A stretch of 64,000 nt of DNA. Origin: Nymphaea colorata (taxonomy: Eukaryota; Streptophyta; Magnoliopsida; Nymphaeales; Nymphaeaceae). A program made the translations under genes and the position numbers. Below, piece by piece: positions 24,028-35,355 of this stretch (position 1 is the first letter of the stretch; each line of letters starts with the position of its first letter). The DNA lies in contig NC_045140.1 in the NCBI RefSeq assembly GCF_008831285.2, positions 5,249,528 to 5,313,527 on the forward strand, given 5' to 3'. The notes under the pieces were generated by a model. The model ran no database searches and was not told the origin of the DNA. It saw only the letters and a program-made list of their open reading frames with translations.

Positions 24028-25246
24028 GGTGTCTCTCGGTGCAGAATCCCATTCACCTGCAACTCACAAGTAAGTTGAACGTCGAGTAGAAGAAACCGTG
24101 TGCAGTCTTGAGTATTAAAACCGTCTTCTTCTCGTCTTGAATGATTTGGTAGGTCACCATTGCAGTAAGAAGATAAAGCAGTCAAGACATTGGGTTTTCA
24201 CCTTTATCCTTCCACCAACCTTTCTTTTTTCTTCTTTTTTTCTTTTTTTGGCTGTGTTTGCAGTTGAGTTTTATTTAAGTATGAAATTATTTTTAAAACA
24301 TATCATATTTAAACATGAGTGTCTATGTGTTAAGGGGTTCAAAATCATTAATTGGCGATATCTTTTTCTCGAAAAATTTTAGAAGTAATCTTGTCTAACT
24401 AGAGGTGGAACGGACGCAAGGAAGGAAAGAAGTCAGGAGACCCCCAGAAATTCTTGGATTCCTCCCAATATGAACGTTATTGAAATCACACTTAAATTTT
24501 TTATGGTTAACCAAAAAATCAAATGGTTAAAGTAGGTAGGGAATGTAGCTTTTTGTCCATAGAGCATAAAAACACCAAATGATTCAGATTTTCATGAGAG
24601 AGAAAGAGATAAATATGAGTTGTAAAATCGCGAAAAGGTAGTAAAAATTTTAATTTGAAAAAAATAGAAACAATGGCAACCAATAGGTCAAGAGGAAAAT
24701 GAGGGTGTCCTAGAGAACTTACTTTTGACTTAAACTATGTTTCTATTCGGTAGATGGAAAGGAAATGATTTTAAGGACAACCAAGATTAAGCTCAGTAAA
24801 TCTTTTACATAGACCTATTTTAAAGAAATAAATTTTAATCGGAACATTTAATTGGTCTCACCAAACGTGGCCCACGCTAAACTTATTTGCAGAGACAGGA
24901 CTGTGAACTTGGAATCGGTATTGCTTATTAGCGAAAACTTTTCCCCTTCTCAGACAAGTTCCCCAGGCAATCAAACATGAATTTCATCACTCTTACACCG
25001 CCGGACAGGTGAACTTCGAAGCGTTTTACTGACACAGCAAAATATAAAGATTTCAAACAAACTGTTTTTTCTTTTCCATTTCTTTTTGCGATTCAAGCTG
25101 GAGCTAGGCAGTCCCGTCACAGTACAAAATATGAAACTACAAGAAATTTCCACCTTAGATGCCCTTTCAAAGTTCTTCCTGATCTTCAGGTCTACTGCTA
25201 TGTTTCCATTAATAGGACAGTAAAAGCCAACTAAAAAACACTCGTG
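24028..25246. other. Unique spacer between blocks A and B
   Basis: AT-rich DNA not shared by the two blocks. No supportable gene, RNA or transposon is seen. Confidence 0.5.
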
Positions 25247-25301
25247 TATGAAAAAACATGCTTCTTTATGCATAGATATGATTCTATAAGGATTTTGTAA
25301 G

Positions 25302-26363
25302 CTATAAAATCTCAAACAGTTGATTACTGTCGTTAGGGAGGGGATGGTTGAGCCCATACTGCCAAAGAAGCAGAGCTGCAGCTGCCGGATCAGACTCAAA
25401 CCTATGCATCAGGAAACATAATTTTGCTGCTGGACCTAGAAAGACCACATCCATGTCATTAGGTAGCAAAAAGATACATGCACCTTACTGCACTCAAGTA
25501 TATGCAATAAAAAAATAGTTATACTTGTACGCATTTCTATGTATGTATTTTCTATTTAATTTTGACCTTACAGATATCTTTGCAAGATCATCAACTAGAA
25601 AAGACAACTTGATTTTTTTGGGCTTTTTAATTAAAGCATGACTTTGAAGCATGGAGTGACATGAAGTCTTCGAATTCATCAACTTTTAAGATTGAAAAGA
25701 CATGATATATTTCACCATGGAATGACTGTAGCGGTAGGTTCCTGTAAAGTCAAAGGTGAATTGATGAAAGTAGGTCATTCCAAAGTCAAGCAATGTAGAT
25801 GACATACGAAGCGCTTAGCAAGAGCATAATGTGGACTCGTTCTGCCAGCACCTGATGATGCATATGAAGTTCTAGGTGGTATTTAAACTTGGTTTCCGTG
25901 TCAGGTCACTGTTCAACCTTATCCCCTCATCCTCCCATTCTACTAATTCCATCAGCCTCTGAGGTATGTGAAAGACAGGAGATAACAGATCAAGTCTACC
26001 AGAACCTTTCTCGAGTAGGAATCACATATGCAACATGGGCTTGTCTTTGTTTCCGAACCTGTGACAATTTATTTGATGCAAATATTAAACCAGAGGAAAG
26101 AAAATTGATCTTATGAAGTGCAGATATTTTTACTGTGTTACTGTATAACAAAGAAACACACGCAGTGCGTAGCTCTAAAAGGTTTGCAAAAGGTGTGCAG
26201 TCCACTAATTAGCAACCTGTAAACATATGGAGAAAGACAATCTACAGTTCACCTTTTCTTGGTCACTCCCTGGACTTGGAAAAAGGAGGCCTAAGCGACT
26301 TCTTTTAACCTGGCTACCATCAAAGTGAATGTTTGCCAACACATCTTGACAACATTTCAATTG
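25302..26363 (-). other. Exon-like pieces of an unidentified gene, block B
   Basis: Block-B counterparts of the pieces at 17041-18100: 26363-26253 (37 codons), 26058-26006 (17 codons plus 2 bases), and a terminal stretch ending in TAG at 25302-25304. Lengths, phases and flanking AG/GT signals are unchanged from block A, with a few amino-acid substitutions (for example W to C in the first piece and Q to R in the second). Product not recognised. Confidence 0.35.
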
Positions 26364-26883
26364 CTTGGTGGAGACGATTGGCTATGCGAGAACTCTAGCA
26401 ACAAGTCTCAAGTCAATGGAGCAACACAGACATTCAACCCTGTACCGGCCATGAAATATAATTTACATTACTGCCTTAGCTGCAGTAGATTGTGCTAAAC
26501 CCACTTCGTATATTGAGGAATTGAACCTCACGATATCATGGGCCTTCCACACCACCTTCTTAATTCAATATTTAATCGACAAGCATGTTAGTTGGAGTGC
26601 CATACATTAAAACAACTATACAAGGAACAGAATCTCACGATGAATGCAAAGTACTTTGGACTTCCAACAAAAAGACGAAAACAATTCCAAATCTTAGCTT
26701 ATTACCCAATACAAAAAGGACAAGAAGCAACAATCTGTGACCAAAGATACTCAGGTGCTCATTGATCTAGCCCTCGGTGAGAAGGGACATTTAGAACAAA
26801 TTACAACGTGTATTCAAGGATAAGACATAATTCAAATGAGCCATATGATTGCAAGGAAGAAAATCTATATGATTGTTATCAAA

Positions 26884-28503
26884 TTATGCATGTTCATAAT
26901 GGTTTAGCTTATACAACATCACCTTTCCAGCAGCATTTCCTAGGACCATCAAACCTCCACCCGGACTGAAATCTAAACACTGCACATACTGAAGGTTATG
27001 TTTCAAAGGGGGCCAGTTTGAGAATACACTCAGAGATGGTACATGAACCAACTTTACGCTATCACGCTTCATGCTTGAAAAGGTGGCCAGGATTTGACCA
27101 TCATGATTAAACTGCAACCCGTCCACTTTAGTAGTTAAATTGGTAAGAGCTTTCATTGGTTTTCTTTTGCCTCCAAGAAACTCATCCCGGCTATAAACAT
27201 TAACAATTCCACTATCCGAACCTGCAGCAAAGACAGTACTATCTTTTGAAACGCTCAACGCAGAGCTATTAATGCAACCATCATCAATGCCCTTGTGGAA
27301 GCATTTTCTTGTCCTAAGGTCCCAAGAGTATATATGCCCATCTCCACCCGAGCTCAACAGCTGGTGTCCATCATTAGCAAATGCCAAGGATCGGGCAGTT
27401 CCATTCATTTTTAGAGTTCCAATTAGCTGCTTCGATTTAGAAGAGACTAAAAGAATATATCCCTCGTTGCCGGTAAATGCAATAGTAGTAGAATCAGGTG
27501 ATACTTCAAACGATTCCAAGCTCTTCTCTTCTCTGCCCATCAACGGGCCTACTCTGTCAACCTTGGAGTTTACTATATCTAAACTGTAAAAAAATTTCCT
27601 TCTTCCACTGATGATGGCATGTGATCCATCAGGCAAGAACGAAGCTTTACGAATGGGACAATCCTCAAGAAAAATGCTTTGTATCTTAGTGTTTCTCTTT
27701 CCATCGATCTGAAAGAATCTAAGCTTTTTATCAAGTCCAGCTGTAAGCAACAACTGGGCATTCCTGTGGAACTCAACTGATGTAATGGGGCAATTTGAAG
27801 GGTCGTCTGCATTGCCATCTATCAATCTTGAGAACTCAAGGAGCCCAGGCAATAATTTTGTTGTGCTCCTTACTACTGCATCCTCACTCGACAAAAGGAT
27901 GTTGTTGCCATTGGCACCATGACCTTGAGCTCGGACTGATTCATTCTCTTCATCTGATTCGTCATCAAAAGCATCTCTCTCAGACTTCCACCCAAGCTCC
28001 GCCCACTCAGTTCTGGGGTTCAGCTTAACATGTTGTGACCTTAATCTTGCAACATAATCAGCTCCACTAACCAATATCTCACCTTCTTCTCCCCTTAATT
28101 TTCTTAGCCTGTTGGTTTTGGCTATGTTGATTTTCGCTATTTGTTCTTCTTCATCAATCCATACAGGTTTCCTTGTCTCGTGTGGCTCTCTCTCTTCATC
28201 GCTCATGGAAGCTTCACTGTCTACCTCATTATCCTCTTGAAGAATAACATCAACAGCAGATGACCGATCTTTAGATGAAAAAACACCATCCTCATTTATA
28301 TCTTCCCCTGTATCTTCTGCCGCCTCTTTACCAAATCCAAAAGAAGAATGAAGAGGACCAAATAGGAATCCCTCCAGCTTCTTCATCTCCTGCATCTCAC
28401 TGGCAACTTTATGTTCCTTCTTTTTCGGCAGAAGCCTCACGTTAGCTTGATTATTGTCACTTGACCGCTTCCTAGATAGAGCATTCTGAGATACCAAACC
28501 CAT
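26884..28503 (-). CDS. UTP18: UTP18 homologue, copy B (intact, 539 aa)
   Basis: Single uninterrupted coding exon, ATG at 28503, 539 residues, close to the usual plant UTP18 length. Residues 1-60 are basic (LSRKRSS, LLPKKKEHK). Residues ~65-210 are acidic and Ser-rich with the conserved-looking ETRKPVWIDEEEQIAKINIA. From ~235 on it is a WD40 propeller (ITSVEFHRNAQLLLTAGLDK; GHIYSWDLRTRK; LDFSPGGGLMVLGNAAGKV). UTP18 belongs to the UTP-B module of the small-subunit processome, needed for cleavage of pre-rRNA in the nucleolus. A TTTCTCTATGCAG acceptor about 35 bases upstream of the ATG points to a 5'-UTR intron. A candidate donor (TTGAG|GTACGC, minus strand) lies in the 389-bp repeat array 3-5 kb upstream. 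This is the only complete UTP18 copy in the window. Confidence 0.95.
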   Translation of the reverse strand: MGLVSQNALSRKRSSDNNQANVRLLPKKKEHKVASEMQEMKKLEGFLFGPLHSSFGFGKEAAEDTGEDINEDGVFSSKDRSSAVDVILQEDNEVDSEASMSDEEREPHETRKPVWIDEEEQIAKINIAKTNRLRKLRGEEGEILVSGADYVARLRSQHVKLNPRTEWAELGWKSERDAFDDESDEENESVRAQGHGANGNNILLSSEDAVVRSTTKLLPGLLEFSRLIDGNADDPSNCPITSVEFHRNAQLLLTAGLDKKLRFFQIDGKRNTKIQSIFLEDCPIRKASFLPDGSHAIISGRRKFFYSLDIVNSKVDRVGPLMGREEKSLESFEVSPDSTTIAFTGNEGYILLVSSKSKQLIGTLKMNGTARSLAFANDGHQLLSSGGDGHIYSWDLRTRKCFHKGIDDGCINSSALSVSKDSTVFAAGSDSGIVNVYSRDEFLGGKRKPMKALTNLTTKVDGLQFNHDGQILATFSSMKRDSVKLVHVPSLSVFSNWPPLKHNLQYVQCLDFSPGGGLMVLGNAAGKVMLYKLNHYEHA

Positions 28504-29353
28504 CTCAAATTATTAACTTGCCTTGCTTTCACGTGTATCTGCATAGAGAAACAAAAATTTGCATCAATTCCCCCGAATTGCAAGAAAACCTTTAGAATGA
28601 CATTATATCAGTAGACACAAAAAAATAAAGTGCCTTTCCATGCACGCTTCCATGACAAAATCTATGTCAAACCCATCTTCCAGCTTGTTTATTATGCATT
28701 CCAAGAAATGGAAAAATGTAATTGCAAGAAATTGGAACATTAGCTATACGGAAGCACTAAGAATACCATAATAGATAAAACGCACCATAAAGAAAGCTTT
28801 TTTCTAGAGGGCTCTACACTTGTGTAGCATAATTAGTTCGAGCCCATATTTATACATGTTTATGCCAGAGATATTCTAAATGAAAACAAAAAAATAACTA
28901 AACAATTAGAACAATGGATGGCCGAAGCACCTAGCATTTACCCCCCCCCCTTTTTTTTTCCAACTCGCAAGTTGGGGCTAGGCAGCTGCGCGTTTCAAGC
29001 AAAGAGATATATAAATTGCATATCATCTCTCTCTATAGAGAAACAAATTCAGCAGCTTAAAGAAACTGATTGATAACAAGTTTTGACTTTTGAAGTTTGC
29101 TTGTTTGCAGTGTGATGAGAACAATTGACCTAAACGCCTAAACCTATGTCACATAGGGTACGGGTGCAGGTAAATTTTCCTTTTTCTTGTTTCAGGCCAT
29201 GTTTGATATGGCCTGGAATTTTTTTGAAGGGTAAAAAATGTATAGTTTGATAGACAGGAAGATTTTTTCATGGAAAATTTTTTTTACCGTTCAAATTTTT
29301 TGCTATGAATGAAGGTCAACTTTTAATGTGGACAAGAGCTATATCAACTTGAT

Positions 29354-30990
29354 CTGAAATAATTCAAGTTCACATGGACTAATTGATCAATCTGCTAAAG
29401 TTGCAACTATGCTTCGTATATTGGCCCTTTGTGCAGTAACAAACCTGGTCTGTATTAGGTGCTTGTTCAGTTTACAATGACCAGAGCTGGTTCGCCAATT
29501 GTTCAAACTTTTCTGTTCTATAGAATGTTGCCAAGCTAGATCCTGTCCATTTGTGTTCTGAATTTTTGTCTTTACAGTGAACTGCAGAAAGCTTTTCAAC
29601 AGGTCCACGTTAATTCATATTTTGGGGTTCACTTCCTAGTTGGATTCTAAGTTGACTACTAAGGTTCTTTGTGCCTAGTAGCAGCCTTTATTGCCAACTA
29701 ATCTCTTCATCTGAAGTACATTTATAAAAGGGAGAAACATAAGATGCTGTCAATATGTATAAATGACAAGGCAGACCACAGTCCATCTCACTATGCTATT
29801 TACAGAAACTTGTTGCTTAGATGCATTGTCTCTTTGTTGTACTCCCCTGCTCACTTGTTCTTGGTCTAGGATAAAATTACTTTGCATACAGGGACATCGC
29901 GAGATACAGCGTAATGAACTGAAATAATTCAAGTTCACATGGACTAATTGATCAATCTGCTAAAGTTGCAACTATGCTTCGTATATTGGCCCTTTGTGCA
30001 GTAACAAACCTGGTCTGTATTAGGTGCTTGTTCAGTTTACAATGACCAGAGCTCGTTCGCCAATTGTTCAAACTTTTCTGTTCTATAGAATGTGGACAAG
30101 CTAGATCCTGTCCATTTGTGTTCTGAATTTTTGTCTTTACAGTGAACTGCAGAAAGCTTTTCAACAGGTCCACGTTAATTCATATTTTGGGGTTCACTTC
30201 CTAGTTGGATTCTAAGTTGACTACTAAGGTTCTTTGTGCCTAGTAGCAGCCTTTATTGCCAACCAATCTCTTCATCTGAAGTACATTTATAAAAGGAAGA
30301 AACATAAGATGCTGTCAATATGTATAAATGGCAAGGCAGACCACAGTCCATCTCACTATGCTATTTACAGAAACTTGTTGCTTAGATGCATTGTCTCTTT
30401 GTTGTACTCCCCTGCTCACTTGTTCTTGGTCTACGATGAAATTACTTTGCATACAGGGACATCGCGAGATACAGCGTAATGAACAGCATGCCAAACTACA
30501 GTTTCTAACAGTAGTTTCCTCAACAGAAACTCCAACAAGCACTTCCCATACATTGAAACTTGAGTTTTTTCTAAAGTTTTACTTGGGTACAGGCCCATTG
30601 TCAGATCAAAGACAAAATCTTGAGATAAAATTTAATCATGTTCCTACCACACAAAGGCACTACATGCATTCCAAAAATCAACGAATATTGGCATACATTG
30701 ATTCAGATTGCTCGAGACAGTGCTCATTTAAAACATTCATGATTAAATGCTCAGGAAAGTTGCACTCACAGTTGCAAATTTCAAAGCATTGTTCACAGAC
30801 AAAGAAATAAACTTAATATCGAATCAAATCAACTACATTATAGTTGCGTTGTAGTTCTGCAATCCGTATCGCATTTTCTAACGAAGTATGTCTCTGCGTT
30901 AGGAAAACCTAGCACTCCTCCCACGAAAACTAAAAAATCACGCTCCCCCGAAGCTCATCTCACTGTCGACATTTTCGATCTGTCACCGGC
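29354..30990. repeat. X/Y repeat units upstream of UTP18 B (X Y' X Y)
   Basis: X occurs at 29354 and 29918, the short Y' piece at about 29745-29917, and full Y from about 30309. The X-to-X period is about 565 bp here against 1223 bp in block A, because one full Y is missing. Confidence 0.83.
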
Positions 30991-31072
30991 TTTTCACTCT
31001 CGTGAAGCTCCCCTTCCCTACGATCTTGCCCTTTCCCTCGGCCCTTTTTCATTTGACAGAAGCTTGGTTCTT

Positions 31073-33406
31073 CACCGAGAAACGATTATCAAGAGACTCA
31101 TTTGAAGACATGGATCATCACAAGCCACCAACCAAGAACAATATCAAAACACTGCTTAAAGACCTCAACTTGCGAGGCTCCCCATGAAGTCGCATGAAGG
31201 GAAAGACAGAAAAGAAAACGTACAGACCATTTGAAGGACCACGGCGACGAATAGAAAAAGAAAGAACGCACAATAGGGAGAGAGGGGTTGGCGTACCTCA
31301 ACTTCTTCGAAGGACCACGGCGATGGCTGGAGGCAGAGCGACGGCGGTGGCGCACAGCGAGCGGTCAAAGAAGATGTCAGAGAGTCGAATGAGGAGTCGA
31401 GCAAGACCTAACGGGCAAAACAACTTTTTGCCAGGAGAAGTTTACCCTGCATTTCATTTTCCACCGAGAAACGATTATCAAGAGACTCATTTGAAGACAT
31501 GGATCATCACAAGCCACCAACCAAGAACAATATCAAAACACTGCTTAAAGACCTCAACTTGCGAGGCTCCCCATGAAGCCGCATGAAGGGAAAGACAGAA
31601 AAGAAAACGTACAGACCATTTGAAGGACCACGGCGACGAATAGAAAAAGAAAGAACGCACAATAGGGAGAGAGGGGTTGGCGTACCTCAACTTCTTCGAA
31701 GGACCACGGCGATGGCTGGAGGCAGAGCGACGGCGGTGGCGCACAGCGAGCGGTCGAAGAAGATGTCAGAGAGTCGAATGAGGAGTCGAGCAAGACCTAA
31801 CGGGCAAAACAACTTTTTGCCAGGAGAAGTTTACCCTGCATTTCATTTTCCACCGAGAAACGATTATCAAGAGACTCATTTGAAGACATGGATCATCACA
31901 AGCCACCAACCAAGAACAATATCAAAACACTGCTTAAAGACCTCAACTTGCGAGGCTCCCCATGAAGCCGCATGAAGGGAAAGACAGAAAAGAAAACGTA
32001 CAGACCATTTGAAGGACCACGGCGACGAATAGAAAAAGAAAGAACGCACAATAGGGAGAGAGGGGTTGGCGTACCTCAACTTCTTCGAAGGACCACGGCG
32101 ATGGCTGGAGGCAGAGCGACGGCGGTGGCGCACAGCGAGCGGTCGAAGAAGATGGCAGAGAGTCGAATGAGGAGTCGAGCAAGACCTAACGGGCAAAACA
32201 ACTTTTTGCCAGGAGAAGTTTACCCTGCATTTCATTTTTCACCGAGAAACGATTATCAAGAGACTCATTTGAAGACATGGATCATCACAAGCCACCAACC
32301 AAGAACAATATCAAAACACTGCTTAAAGACCTCAACTTGCGAGGCTCCCCATGAAGCCGCATGAAGGGAAAGACAGAAAAGAAAACGTACAGACCATTTG
32401 AAGGACCACGGCGACGAATAGAAAAAGAAAGAACGCACGATAGGGAGAGAGGGGTTGGCGTACCTCAACTTCTTCGAAGGACCACGGCAATGGCTGGAGG
32501 CAGAGCGACGGCGGTGGCCCACAGCGAGCGGTCGAAGAAGATGTCAGAGAGTCGAATGAGGAGTCGAGCAAGACCTAACGGGCAAAACAACTTTTTGCCA
32601 GGAGAAGTTTACCTTGCATTTCATTTTTCACCGAGAAACGATTATCAAGAGACTCATTTGAAGACATGGATCATCACAAGCCACCAACCAAGAACAATAT
32701 CAAAACACTGCTTAAAGACCTCAACTTGCGAGGCTCCCCATGAAGCCGCATGAAGGGAAAGACAGAAAAGAAAACGTACAGACCATTTGAAGGACCACGG
32801 CGACGAATAGAAAAAGAAAGAACGCACGATAGGGAGAGAGGGGTTGGCGTACCTCAACTTCTTCGAAGGACCACGGCAATGGCTGGAGGCAGAGCGACGG
32901 CGGTGGCCCACAGCGAGCGGTCGAAGAAGATGTCAGAGAGTTGAATGAGGAGTCGAGCAAGACCTAACGGGCAAAACAACTTTTTGCCAGGAGAAGTTTA
33001 CCCTGCATTTCATTTTTCACCGAGAAACGATTATCAAGAGACTCATTTGAAGACATGGATCATCACAAGCCACCAACCAAGAACAATATCAAAACACTGC
33101 TTAAAGACCTCAACTTGCGAGGCTCCCCATGAAGCCGCATGAAGGGAAAGACAGAAAAGAAAACGTACAGACCATTTGAAGGACCACGGCGACGAATAGA
33201 AAAAGAAAGAACGCACGATAGGGAGAGAGGGGTTGGCGTACCTCAACTTCTTCGAAGGACCACGGCGATGGCTGGAGGCAGAGCGACGGCGGTGGCGCAC
33301 AGCAAGCGGTCGAAGAAGATGGCAGAGAGTCGAGTGAGGAGTCGAGCAAGACCTAACGGGCAAAACAACTTTTTTCCAGGAGAAGTTTACCCTGGATTTC
33401 ATTTTT
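31073..33406 (-). repeat. Six tandem copies of a 389-bp unit, probable UTP18 5'-UTR exon array
   Basis: Units start at 31073, 31462, 31851, 32240, 32629 and 33018, exactly 389 bp apart and almost identical; the array ends at 33406. Each unit begins at CACCGAGAAACG, and the array is followed by CACCGAGGAAAA. Read on the minus strand, each unit holds a pyrimidine-rich, GC-rich leader ending CTTCGAAGAAGTTGAG|GTACGC, a plausible first exon and splice donor upstream of UTP18 B. Block A has the unit once (about 23166-23545). 389 is not a multiple of three, so no open frame runs through the array. The exon role is inference from position, composition and splice signals; transcript evidence is absent. 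Confidence 0.9.
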
Positions 33407-33886
33407 CACCGAGGAAAATTTAACCGTGTTTGATAACACCGGTTGACGTTTCTTTCCGATTTAATCAAACGGGTAAGCTCTTGCTAAGGGTGACTTGGGT
33501 AAGCTTTGATTTATTTGACTGATTCAAATTCCTCAACCTTCCACCTCACATCAAATCGTCGTCAACCCCCACAACCTAAGTATCACATAAAGCCCAACGC
33601 ACTTGGGTTCTAGACTTGTGTTTCCAGTTTTAATGACGAACCAGAATCAGTTTTCCAGGCAAAATTCAAAACCTGGTTTCACTTATAAAATAAGGTTTTT
33701 CCAGTCTTTGAATGTCGTCAAAATTGGGTTTGGAAAAAATGCAGTTTTGACAAAACCTAATTTTATAATAAATAGTGAAAAAGCTTCCAATCAAGTTATT
33801 AATAAAAACCAGGTTCTCAAAACCAACAAATCCAGTTTTTAAAATTCATTAACAAACTTAAGTTTTATAAAACCAAGTTTTTTTAT

Positions 33887-35355
33887 TTTAATTCATAGGG
33901 GTCGAACAAACATTCTTACCAAGATTTTCAACTACTTTATGTTAGTAACATTCATGGTCCTCTTGAGAGATTATACTTCATTTATGATAGAACGTATATT
34001 GCTGGAAGCATGAGAAGCATAGTACAACCATGCAATAAGGCGGTTTATACTTAAGGGGGGTTTGAGGTTTAAATCCCATTATTATTGTCTCGTTCCATGT
34101 ATTTTCTCGTCTTTGTTTATTCAAACAAAAACATTTGCCATAAAATTAAAGGAAAAAAACTTTTTTATTTTTATTGACAACATCATGGAATATTCACATC
34201 AGCCTCGCTCTTGGAAGGAAAGACTGCTGCCTTTACCCTCTCGGTAGACCTAGAGTTGCCAGAACGTTTTGGATTGAATGGTTCCGGAAGGAAGGATGGA
34301 TCCCCACAGCCAAAAAACAGGCCTTGGCTTCCACTTTCTCATATACATAACATTATTTATTGTACTAAAAAATATTTTAGTTAATGTCATTTAAATATAA
34401 CAACATGAATTTTTAAAGTCTAAAAAAATGGTGCATCATGGACTACCGACATTTTTAGAGATTAAGATTTTCATACCTACACTGAAATTGCCCTAGCTAG
34501 GATGTGTTTCTACTAAGAAAAGTATATAAATCAAAAACCATAAGGTTGGATGCACAAGAATCATATTATTTAAGACAGATTTTTTTGTGGGTACTCTTGG
34601 AACTAGTGACTGAAGAAGAATTTAAAAAACTTTTATTAACTTTTATTGATATGGAAAGGTGTAGCGACTTATTGGGTATATTGATGTAGACTATATTGAA
34701 GAAGGAATAAGCTTTTATGAACATAGACAGGAGTCAAGATGCTTAGTCAAACTCTTCATGGTTATATTGTTGACAAGCATTTTAAAACAAGCTCACTAGC
34801 TTATAACATGAAGGATAGATGATAATATAGGGTTCTTAAAGAGACTAATTAGGTTCCATATATGATATATGTGCACCATCAAAGTTTCGACAAATCAGTG
34901 ACCGTTAAACTCAAATTTTTATCATTTGAAAAGTGCTTCACATAACAAAACCTGAAGGTTGAAATAAAAAAAAATGCTCATATAAAAGCTTGCTAAATCT
35001 TTGAATAACTGCTTTCATGAACTTATTTGATATTTTATTTTTGGTTAAGTTAGAGTATGTTGAAGAGGTCGAAACCCTTCCTTCCTCCATCTCAAGATTT
35101 CAGGTTATTTCAAGACCTAGGTGAGACTTCAAGATTTCGAGCTATCTCAGAACTTATAAGTGAAAACCAAAATACCTGACAAGTGGAACATGGTGCATAA
35201 AACAATCAGCTATGGACGACGTATTACATCCCGAAAAGCTTCCCACATCCAAGTTGAGGCATTTGGGTAATTTAATTTTCATCCCCGGAGGCACTGGAGG
35301 GAGTGGAGAGAGAGAAGAGGGAGAGAGTTGCCAGTGACCGTCGTTCCTGTCTGCG
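33887..35355. other. Intergenic region upstream of the O-fucosyltransferase gene
   Basis: No supportable gene. The last roughly 100 bases before the ATG at 35356 are GA- and GC-richer (GGAGAGAGAGAAGAGGGAGAG near 35303), consistent with a 5' UTR or promoter-proximal region, but no TATA box could be placed with confidence. Confidence 0.35.

Larger units (their letters stand above)
25247..33886. repeat. Segmental duplication, block B
   Basis: Direct repeat of block A, about 1.6 kb longer. The extra length comes from the 389-bp array at 31073-33406 and a roughly 0.3-kb insertion near 29010-29345, partly offset by a shorter X/Y region. It carries the intact UTP18 copy. Confidence 0.93.

Noticed and set aside
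20824-30173. A 73-codon minus-strand frame (MDLLKSFLQFTVK...) found four times
   Set aside because: Repeated only because repeat unit X is repeated. No splice or start context and no recognisable domain.
31073-33406. Regular spacing reminiscent of a CRISPR-like or satellite array
   Set aside because: Units are contiguous with no variable spacers, in a plant nuclear context, and derive from a single-copy counterpart in block A.
31098-33423. Repeated 79-130-codon open frames on both strands of the 389-bp array
   Set aside because: They overlap each other on opposite strands, have low-complexity Arg/Ser or Phe/Leu composition, and cannot read through because 389 is not a multiple of three. Better explained as untranslated leader sequence.
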